A stretch of DNA of 64,000 nucleotides from Streptomyces sp. NBC_00663 (GTDB lineage: Bacteria > Actinomycetota > Actinomycetes > Streptomycetales > Streptomycetaceae), in NCBI RefSeq assembly GCF_036226885.1, contig NZ_CP109027.1, positions 3,782,001 through 3,846,000 of the forward strand, given 5' to 3'. The position numbers were made by a program, and so were the translations under genes. The notes below the pieces were generated by a model. The model made no database searches and had not been told where the DNA came from. It saw only the letters and a list, made by a program, of their open reading frames with translations. Shown one piece after another: positions 1 to 6,645 of the stretch (positions are counted from its first letter, which is position 1; each line of letters begins with the position of its first letter).

Positions 1-83
1 CTCCCTCCCGGGAGCGGCCGTAGGGCACACCTTCCGAACCACCCGCCCGAACCCGACAGCTAACTCGGTAGGCGGAACATGGA
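1..83 (+). promoter_or_regulatory. c-di-AMP (ydaO-type) riboswitch, 3' portion, cut by window edge
   Basis: The stretch ending in GACAGCTAACTCGGTAGGCGG (56-76), preceded by CGTAGGGCACACCTTCCG near 19-36, matches my memory of the conserved 3' half of actinobacterial ydaO riboswitches, such as the one ahead of rpfA in Streptomyces. It sits directly upstream of a secreted NlpC/P60 hydrolase, the usual target class of this riboswitch in Streptomyces. These RNAs bind cyclic di-AMP and lower expression of cell-wall hydrolases. The 5' half lies outside the window, so the full fold cannot be checked here. Confidence 0.75.
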
Positions 84-97
84 AGGAGTCGCCTCCC

Positions 98-1252
98 TTG
101 GCGTCGCACGCAAAGCCGCGTCCTGCGGGAACGCGCGTAGCAGGCATACGCACCCCCGCGCTCGCAACGGCCGCCCTCACCTCCGTGGCCCTGCTCTCCC
201 AGACGGCCACCGCCGCACCCTCGACCGACGACAAGCCGAGCCTGGAGGAAGTCGAGAAGAAGGTCGACGACCTCTACCGGCAGGCGGAGTCGGCGACCGA
301 GAAGTACAACTCGGCGAAGGAGAAGACCGCCAAGCAGCGCGCGGACGTCGACACCCTCCTCGACGACGTCGCCAAGCGCACCGAGAAGCTCAACGAGGCC
401 CGTGAGGAGCTCGGATCCTTCGCCGCGGCCCAGTACCGCACCGGCGCCTCCGCGCCCGACACCGCGACCTTCCTGCTCGCGGACACCCCGCAGGACTACT
501 TCGACCAGACGCAGCTGATGGGCCGCATGACGGACCGTCAGAAGGGCGCGGTCGACGACTACATCAGCGCGCAGTCCGCGACGATGAAGAAGCGCCAGGA
601 GGCCACCAAGAGCCTTGAGACGCTCACCGAGTCGCAGGGCGACCTGAAGACCGCCAAGGCGACCGTCCAGCGCAAGCTCTCCGCCGCGCGCGAGCTGCTG
701 TCGCAGCTGACCGCCGAGGAGAAGGCGCGGCTCGCGGCGATCGAGAAGAAGAAGCAGGAGGAGGCCGCCCGCAAGGCCGCGGAGCTGGCCGAACAGCAGA
801 AGGCCGCCGAGCAGAAGGCGGCGGAGGAAGCGGCGGCGGCCGAGAAGGCGGGGAGCAGCTCGTCCTCGGAGACCTCCACGGACTCCTCCTACGCCACGAA
901 GGCCGACAAGACGCTCGCCTTCGCCCGCTCCCAGATCGGCAAGCCGTACGTCTGGGGCGCCACCGGCCCCGACTCCTACGACTGCTCCGGCCTCACCCAG
1001 GCCGCCTGGAACGCCGCCGGCATCTCCCTCCCCCGCACCACCTACGACCAGGTCAACTTCGGCACCACGGTCCCCCTCGCCAACGCCCAGCCCGGCGACC
1101 TCGTCTTCTTCTACGACGATGTCAGCCCCGTCGGCATCTACATCGGCAACGGCATGATGATCCACGCGCCGAAGCCGGGGGCGTACGTCCGCGAGGAGTC
1201 GATCTACTACGACGGCGAGTCGGCGATCCACAGTGTGGTCCGCCCGGCCTGA
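98..1252 (+). CDS. Secreted NlpC/P60 (C40) peptidoglycan endopeptidase
   Basis: This 384-residue exported hydrolase probably cleaves peptide stems in peptidoglycan. An N-terminal signal segment (about residues 15-40, ending near TATAAP) is followed by a long charged coiled coil (about 45-245), a short Ser-rich linker and a C-terminal NlpC/P60 domain. The domain contains the catalytic Cys in YDCSGLTQAAW and the His in MIHAPKPGAY. The TTG at 98 is chosen because GGAAGGAG (80-87) lies at good distance and because the product then begins like the paralogue at 3801 (ASHAKPR versus AAHRKPR). The riboswitch just upstream implies control by c-di-AMP. Fold and location are fairly certain; the exact bond cleaved is not. 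Confidence 0.9.
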   Translation: MASHAKPRPAGTRVAGIRTPALATAALTSVALLSQTATAAPSTDDKPSLEEVEKKVDDLYRQAESATEKYNSAKEKTAKQRADVDTLLDDVAKRTEKLNEAREELGSFAAAQYRTGASAPDTATFLLADTPQDYFDQTQLMGRMTDRQKGAVDDYISAQSATMKKRQEATKSLETLTESQGDLKTAKATVQRKLSAARELLSQLTAEEKARLAAIEKKKQEEAARKAAELAEQQKAAEQKAAEEAAAAEKAGSSSSSETSTDSSYATKADKTLAFARSQIGKPYVWGATGPDSYDCSGLTQAAWNAAGISLPRTTYDQVNFGTTVPLANAQPGDLVFFYDDVSPVGIYIGNGMMIHAPKPGAYVREESIYYDGESAIHSVVRPA

Positions 1253-1258
1253 CGCAGG

Positions 1259-1852
1259 TCAGTGACCTCCGCGGTTCTCTACGCAGGGCCCCGCCCCGGG
1301 CTGGGGCTCGGCGTAGACACCGTGCACCTCGGTGGTCAGCTCGTCCTTCGTCACCCGCCCCGACACGCACGCGAGGCCGGTGTAGACGGCGTAGAACCCG
1401 TTCCCGACGAAGACCCCGTGTTCCGGTCCGCAGCCGAGGCGCTGGAGCGCCGCCTCGACGCGCTCGTCCCCGTAGACCCCGTACGCCCCCGCCCCGCCTG
1501 CCGCCCGGACCTTCTCCAGCTCCTTGCGGATGAGCCCGGCCGAGGCCAGTCCACTGGCCTCGCGTTCGGCGCTGAGGGACGCCTGCATGCGGTACGCGTG
1601 GTTGTCGGCGTAGTTGGGGGGCTGGTCTCCGGCTCCCTCGCCCCGTGAGGCGGTCGCGCTCGGCACGGGTGAGGAGGACGCGGGCGGGGGCGTCTCGGCG
1701 GCCTGGGCGCACTTGGGCGGGGGCGGGTAGGAGGGCGTGGGCGTCGGTGCGCCCACGGACTGCTCCCCGGCTCGTTCGCTTCCACAGGCGGCCAGGGCGA
1801 GCACCGCGAGGGAGGCGAGGGCGGCCAGGACGACTGATCGTCGGTAGGACAT
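1259..1852 (-). CDS. Putative lipoprotein of unknown function
   Basis: The product (197 residues) has a typical lipoprotein signal: a basic start (MSYRRS), a hydrophobic stretch and the lipobox LAAC at about residues 21-24, so it should be lipid-anchored on the outer face of the membrane. A Pro/Ser/Thr-rich linker follows, then a region with several cysteines that I do not recognise. A GTG at 1870 in the same frame is an alternative start; the ATG at 1852 gives a normal signal peptide. The gene converges on the NlpC/P60 gene with a 6-nt gap. No function is assigned. Confidence 0.75.
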   Translation of the reverse strand: MSYRRSVVLAALASLAVLALAACGSERAGEQSVGAPTPTPSYPPPPKCAQAAETPPPASSSPVPSATASRGEGAGDQPPNYADNHAYRMQASLSAEREASGLASAGLIRKELEKVRAAGGAGAYGVYGDERVEAALQRLGCGPEHGVFVGNGFYAVYTGLACVSGRVTKDELTTEVHGVYAEPQPGAGPCVENRGGH

Positions 1853-1986
1853 GTGCCGCAGTCTCCCCACCCCCCTCCCCTCCTGTCATGAGCGCAACTA
1901 CTCAGCTGCCCTCACCCCGCGCGTTTTTCTCCCCCACGCGCGCGTGCCCCGCTCTCAACCCCCACCCCGCTCCATAGCATCACCCC

Positions 1987-2979
1987 ATGCCCGATACACC
2001 CCATACCTCCCCCCTCCGCACCTGGTGGGCGCAGCGGCCGCCCGCCGCGGGCTCCGCGGTGATGGCGACCGGCATCCTGTCGATCGGTCTCCATCTGACG
2101 GGGTACGAGGTGGTGTCCCGTATCGCGCTGGCGCTGGCGAGCGTGGCCTGGGTGGCGCTGGCCGCCGACTTCGTCGTACGACTGCTGTGGCAACGGTCGC
2201 GGTGGGTGACGGAGGCGGAGACGCCGGGTGCGCTCACGGCCGTCGCGGCGACCACGGTGCTCGGCACCCGCTTCTCCGCGCTCGGCTGGCAGACCCTCGC
2301 CGAGGCGCTGCTCGCGCTGTCGACGCTGCTGTGGCCGGTACTGATCGTGCTGGTGGTGGGGCACTGGAAGCGGAGGATGCCCGGGGCGGTGTTCCTGGCC
2401 TGTGTCGCCACGCAGGGACTGGCCGTGCTCGGCGCGACGCTGGCCGGGGCGCTGCCCACGGCGTGGCTCGCGCGGGCGGCGCTGGTGCTGTTCTGGCTGG
2501 GCCTGGTGGCCTACGGCCTGGCCCTGGCCCGCTTCGATCTGCGCCAGGTGACGCAGGGTGCCGGGGACCACTGGGTGGCCGGCGGGGCGATGGCCATCTC
2601 GGCGCTGGCGGGCTCGAAGCTGATCGCGGCCGACAGCGCGCGCCTGTATCTGTGGAACGACGACGACCGCGGCGTCCTGCGCGCCGTGACCCTCGCTCTG
2701 CTCGTCCTCGACCTGTCCTGGTACGTCGTTCTGCTGATCGCCGAGATCGGGTGGCGGCGCCCGCGCTACGACGTGCGCCGCTGGGCGACCGTGTTCCCGA
2801 TGGGGATGACGGCGGTGGCGACGCTGTCCGTCGCCGCCGCCCTGGAGGTGTCCTGGCTGAAGACGCCCGGCGAGGTGCTGCTGTGGATCGCCGTGGCGGT
2901 GTGGCTGGCGGTCGCGGTGGGAGCCGTCGTGGCGGCCCGCGTCGGCGTCGGCGCCCTCAGCTCCACAGCGTGGCGATGA
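1987..2979 (+). CDS. TDT/SLAC1-like integral membrane transporter
   Basis: This 330-residue protein has about ten hydrophobic segments. Its first helix holds GSAVMATGILSIGLHL, which resembles the opening motif of the tellurite-resistance/dicarboxylate transporter (TehA, SLAC1, Mae1) family. Members move small anions or dicarboxylates across the cytoplasmic membrane; the substrate cannot be told from sequence. Its 3' end overlaps the convergent gene at 2957 by 23 nt. The start at 1987 lies just before the first membrane segment and leaves a short polar N-terminus. Confidence 0.75.
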   Translation: MPDTPHTSPLRTWWAQRPPAAGSAVMATGILSIGLHLTGYEVVSRIALALASVAWVALAADFVVRLLWQRSRWVTEAETPGALTAVAATTVLGTRFSALGWQTLAEALLALSTLLWPVLIVLVVGHWKRRMPGAVFLACVATQGLAVLGATLAGALPTAWLARAALVLFWLGLVAYGLALARFDLRQVTQGAGDHWVAGGAMAISALAGSKLIAADSARLYLWNDDDRGVLRAVTLALLVLDLSWYVVLLIAEIGWRRPRYDVRRWATVFPMGMTAVATLSVAAALEVSWLKTPGEVLLWIAVAVWLAVAVGAVVAARVGVGALSSTAWR

Positions 2980-3310
2980 GGATGTTCACGACGACAAGTG
3001 CGGGAACCGCGCTGAACAGCGCCTTGTCCACCCGCTCCTCGTCCCGCTTCACATAGACGAGGCCGAGGATCACGACGAGCACGGCCAGCTTCACAGCGAG
3101 TTTGACGCTGTTGAGGGACTGGTCGTCCGCTTTGTTGAGGGCGACCAGGAGCACGCCGGTACCCAGCATGGCCAGCGCGCCACGCAGCATCAGCGGGCTG
3201 AAACGGGCGGTCCCCTGGTTCATCGCCTTCACCTGGGTGAGGTAGCCGCCGAGCAGCACGACTATGCCGACGAAGTGCAGTACGAGGAAGACAGAGATGA
3301 GTACGTCCAT
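2957..3310 (-). CDS. Small integral membrane protein
   Basis: The 117-residue product has about four membrane segments (roughly 5-22, 40-60, 70-85 and 98-115) joined by short polar loops, and no enzymatic motif. The ATG at 3310 is chosen because the protein then begins directly with a membrane helix (MDVLISVFLVLHFVG); upstream codons in this frame look non-coding. Its last 23 nt overlap the end of the TDT transporter gene on the other strand. I recognise it only as a small membrane protein of a type common in Streptomyces. Confidence 0.75.
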   Translation of the reverse strand: MDVLISVFLVLHFVGIVVLLGGYLTQVKAMNQGTARFSPLMLRGALAMLGTGVLLVALNKADDQSLNSVKLAVKLAVLVVILGLVYVKRDEERVDKALFSAVPALVVVNILIATLWS

Positions 3311-3800
3311 GGGCCCGGAGCCTATTTCAGGCCCCCTTGAGTAACCCTGGACCGCCCCGTCACTCACCCCTGACGGGCTTGCATATATGCGCCATAGCAC
3401 TCGGCGACCCACCCATATCGGGAAATCCGCACTTCGGTCATCACCCCGCGCGAAGTCGGCGGCGAGGCAACGGGCTCGTGGTCGTATCCGGTCACCCGTC
3501 AGCCGCCTGGGAGCAGTTCCGCGCAACCCGTTACCCCCACGACACACACAGGTTTAGCGTCCTCCACCAGGTGACCGGCTCCCCACCGCCGCCCGGGCCA
3601 GGGGCGGCAGTCGATCACCACCGCCGAGAAGGTCCGGCGGCGGCCCGCTCCCCCTGTGCGGGCCGCCGCCGGACGCGTAAACCGCCCCGGGCGGTCGTAC
3701 GACGCTCCCCCTGGCGTCGGCACGGCCGGTGACGGCCCGGGGCGGCCACCACCGGGCCTCTCCGGTCGAGGCGGTCGTACGAAAGGACGTGCAAGTCCAC
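3311..3800 (+). other. 490-nt intergenic region with a strong hairpin and direct repeats
   Basis: I find no convincing gene here. It holds a perfect 16-bp hairpin (3633-3648 with 3658-3673, 9-nt loop), a smaller palindrome at 3681-3695 (ACCGCC/GGCGGT), and a 13-bp direct repeat GGCGGTCGTACGA at 3690-3702 and 3770-3782, the second copy just before the start of the next NlpC/P60 gene. I looked for ydaO riboswitch signatures as in the upstream region of the first NlpC/P60 gene and did not see them. Confidence 0.6.
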
Positions 3801-4859
3801 GTGGCAGCGCACCGCAAGCCCAGACAGCACTCGGTCGGCGGCAACACGGCCCGTACGGCGGCGACGATCGCCCTCGCGGGCGCGGCGACCGCAACGGGTT
3901 TCGACGGGATCGGGCACGCCGAGCCGAACCTGACACCGGCTCAGGTGAAGGCGAAGGTGGACCAGCTGTACCAGGAGGCGGAGGTCGCCACCGAGAAGTA
4001 CAACGGCGCGAAGGAGAAGGCGGACGCGGCCGAGGAACGCCTGAAGACCCTGCGCGACGAGGCGGCCCGCAAGACGGACAAGCTCAACTCGGCGCGGGAC
4101 GCGCTGGGTTCGATGGCGGCGGCACAGTACCGCGAGGGCGGGCTGGACCCGTCCCTCCAACTGGCTCTGTCCTCCGACCCCGACCACTACCTGGACAGCG
4201 CGGAGTTCGTGGACCGCGCCGGCACACGGCAGGCGGCGTCGGTGGCGAGCGTGCGCAAGCAACTGCGCGAGATCGAACAACTCCGAGGCGCCGCCCACAT
4301 CGAACTGGCCTCCCTCAAGACCCGCCAGGCCGAGCTGAAGCGGCACAAGAAGACAATCACCGGGAAGCTGGACGCGGCACGCCGCCTACTGGCCCAACTC
4401 CCGTCGGAGGAACGCGCGACGGACACCCAGCACGCGTCGCGGGATTCGGGAACCGGCAGCGCCCGGGACACCCTGACCCCCACCACGGGTTCCACCGCCC
4501 AGGCCACCAACTCCCGCGCCGCGGCAGCCGTTTCCTACGCCTACACCAAGCTCGGCAGCCCCTACGTCTGGGGCGCCACCGGCCCCGACGCCTTCGACTG
4601 CTCCGGCCTCACCCAGGCCGCCTACCGCTCCGCGGGCATCTCCCTCCCGCGCACCACCTACGCCCAGATCGACGCGGGCCGCCGCGTCTCCCGCTCCGAA
4701 CTCCAGCCGGGCGACCTCGTCTTCTTCTACTCCGCCATCTCCCACGTCGGCATCTACATCGGCAACGGCCAGATGATCCACGCACCGAATCCGACGGCGC
4801 CGGTACGGATCGCACCCATTGACGAGATGCCGTTCGCGGGGGCGACGCGGGTGGTGTGA
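3801..4859 (+). CDS. Secreted NlpC/P60 (C40) peptidoglycan endopeptidase, second copy
   Basis: The product (352 residues) is a paralogue of the hydrolase at 98. It has a signal-like N-terminus (about 10-37, TARTAATIALAGAATA), a coiled-coil region (about 45-205), a Thr/Ser-rich linker and an NlpC/P60 domain with catalytic Cys in FDCSGLTQAAY and His in MIHAPNPTAP. It should cut peptidoglycan stem peptides outside the membrane. The GTG at 3801 is chosen because the sequence then starts like the paralogue and AAAGGA (3782-3787) lies upstream; GTG at 3789 is too close to that site. Regulation differs from the first copy because no riboswitch is visible, only the hairpin and direct repeats upstream. 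Confidence 0.88.
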   Translation: MAAHRKPRQHSVGGNTARTAATIALAGAATATGFDGIGHAEPNLTPAQVKAKVDQLYQEAEVATEKYNGAKEKADAAEERLKTLRDEAARKTDKLNSARDALGSMAAAQYREGGLDPSLQLALSSDPDHYLDSAEFVDRAGTRQAASVASVRKQLREIEQLRGAAHIELASLKTRQAELKRHKKTITGKLDAARRLLAQLPSEERATDTQHASRDSGTGSARDTLTPTTGSTAQATNSRAAAAVSYAYTKLGSPYVWGATGPDAFDCSGLTQAAYRSAGISLPRTTYAQIDAGRRVSRSELQPGDLVFFYSAISHVGIYIGNGQMIHAPNPTAPVRIAPIDEMPFAGATRVV

Positions 4860-4929
4860 CCAAGGGGGTCTCCCTGGGGCTTTGCCGCCGGTACCTTGTT
4901 CCCACCGTGTAAGGAGCGAGGTACGCAGG

Positions 4930-6645
4930 GTGAAGGTCTATCTGTCCTCAACGGTGTCCGACCTGAAGAAGTACCGGGCGGCGGTACTGGACAAGCTGCG
5001 CAAGCTTCCGATGGGCGTGGTCGCCATGGAGGACTACACGGCCTTCGACGACCGCCCTCTGGAGAAATGCCTGGCGGATGTGGAGAGTTGCGATGTCTAC
5101 ATCGGACTCTTCGCCTTCCGCTATGGCTTCGTCCCCGAGGTCGGCCCGCAGAACCCGGACGGGCGGTCGATCACCGAGCTGGAGTACCGCAAGGCCGGTG
5201 AGGCGGGCCGCAAGCGGCTGATCTTCCTGGTCAAGGACGGCGCCGCGTGGCCGATGGACCACGTCGACGCCGTGACCGACCCCGGCGAGCACGGGGCCGT
5301 GGGCATCAGGCGCCTGCGCGACGAACTGAAGAAGGATCACGGTGTCGGCTGGTTCACCAACCCCGACGGGCTCGCCGCGGAGGTGGTCTCGGCGGTCGCG
5401 GCCGACCTGCAACTGCCGCCGGGCGCCGCAGCCCCGCCGAGGCCCGTCGCGGAGCCCCCGCACCCCCGGAAGCTGGTCAACGACCTCCATCTGCTGCACG
5501 CCCCCAAGGACCGCGAGACAGCGGCCCAGTTGGCTTCGGCGGTCGGGGCCATGTGGAACGTCACCACGTCCTCCACCGCCCTCCTCAGCTCCACACCCCA
5601 GGAGATGCTCGCCCTGGACCGTGCCGTGACCGCGTCCCGCACGGTCGGCCTCCTGTTGTCCCCGCCCCTGGCGACCATGCTCGGTGAGAACCCCGAGCGC
5701 ACCCGCCGCATCCTGGGCCTGGCCCGGGCCCGCACCGCGCACCCCCTGCTCGGCATCGCCGCACCGGGCTCGAACACCGAGTCGGCCACAGCCGACGCCG
5801 GGCGCTGGGGCATCACCGAGATACTCGCCGAGTCCGCGACTCGCACGCTGCCGAACCGACTGCACGAAGCCCTCCTGCAAACCGTCGGACTCCAACGCCC
5901 CGACCACGAGATAGGCCTGCCGGTCGTGGTGGTGGCCATGACCGGTGCGGAGGCGGACGACCTGCTCGGTACGGCGTCCGGGCAGGTGAGGGACATCATC
6001 GAGGGGTTCGGCCTGCCTGAGGCGTCGATCCGCGCCCGGTACGGCACGACACGGGCGGACTGGAAGCCGTTCGGCGCCGAGAGCAGAACCATCACCCACG
6101 TCCTGGAGACCGCGGTGTCCGGAGTGAACGACCCCGATCTGCTCCTGCGCGGCAGAAAGATCAGACTCCAGCAGTACCTCTTCGACGACCTGCTCTCCTA
6201 CGACCTCGCCCACTCACTCGTCTTCCAGGACATGTCCCGCAATGGCTGCCTGGTGGTCGCGGACGAACTCTCCCTGCTCCACCACCACTTGGAGGAGGCC
6301 TTCCGCGCTTCTCCGCTCTACGAAGGCCCCCAGGTCTCCTTCATCACCCTCTCGCCCGGCGACCCCGCCGCCGGCACCCCGCACGAGCTCATCCGCCGTG
6401 TCCTGGCCGAGCGCCTCCACCACACCCACCACCGCTTCGGCGACGCGCTCGACCCCCTCTGCGAGATGAACGTAGCCAGCAGGCGCCACCTCGACCGCTG
6501 GCTCCGCGCCAGCCTCCCCCAGACGCTGGATGCCTACCGCAACGCCCGGCCGAGCGCCGACAAGGCCCGGCGCCTGGAAGCGGAACTCGGCATCCGCCCC
6601 TCCGGCGCCATGGCCCAGCTCGTCACGGAAGGCGGAGCGCCGTGA
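4930..6645 (+). CDS. DUF4062 / TIR-like protein, partner of a STAND ATPase
   Basis: The product has 571 residues. Residues 1-160 form a DUF4062 domain (start KVYLSSTVSDLKKYR, later SITELEYRKAGEAG), a TIR-like fold usually attached to STAND ATPases. A second region (about 185-250) with LHLLHAPKDRETAAQL and ASRTVGLLLSP also reads like a TIR-type fold. The rest (about 328-571) is unassigned; its VVVVAMTG and DWKPFG stretches faintly recall FxsC proteins. The GTG at 4930 is used because AAGGAG lies at 4911-4916 and the DUF4062 motif starts there. Its stop overlaps the next start (GTGA, 6642-6645), so the two products are probably made together. I infer an effector or adaptor role in a conflict or signalling pair; this is unproven. 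Confidence 0.75.
   Translation: MKVYLSSTVSDLKKYRAAVLDKLRKLPMGVVAMEDYTAFDDRPLEKCLADVESCDVYIGLFAFRYGFVPEVGPQNPDGRSITELEYRKAGEAGRKRLIFLVKDGAAWPMDHVDAVTDPGEHGAVGIRRLRDELKKDHGVGWFTNPDGLAAEVVSAVAADLQLPPGAAAPPRPVAEPPHPRKLVNDLHLLHAPKDRETAAQLASAVGAMWNVTTSSTALLSSTPQEMLALDRAVTASRTVGLLLSPPLATMLGENPERTRRILGLARARTAHPLLGIAAPGSNTESATADAGRWGITEILAESATRTLPNRLHEALLQTVGLQRPDHEIGLPVVVVAMTGAEADDLLGTASGQVRDIIEGFGLPEASIRARYGTTRADWKPFGAESRTITHVLETAVSGVNDPDLLLRGRKIRLQQYLFDDLLSYDLAHSLVFQDMSRNGCLVVADELSLLHHHLEEAFRASPLYEGPQVSFITLSPGDPAAGTPHELIRRVLAERLHHTHHRFGDALDPLCEMNVASRRHLDRWLRASLPQTLDAYRNARPSADKARRLEAELGIRPSGAMAQLVTEGGAP

Noticed and set aside
3311..3800. Possible ydaO riboswitch before the second NlpC/P60 gene.
   Set aside because: The conserved riboswitch segments seen at 1-83 (GACAGCTAAC, CGTAGGG) are missing here.
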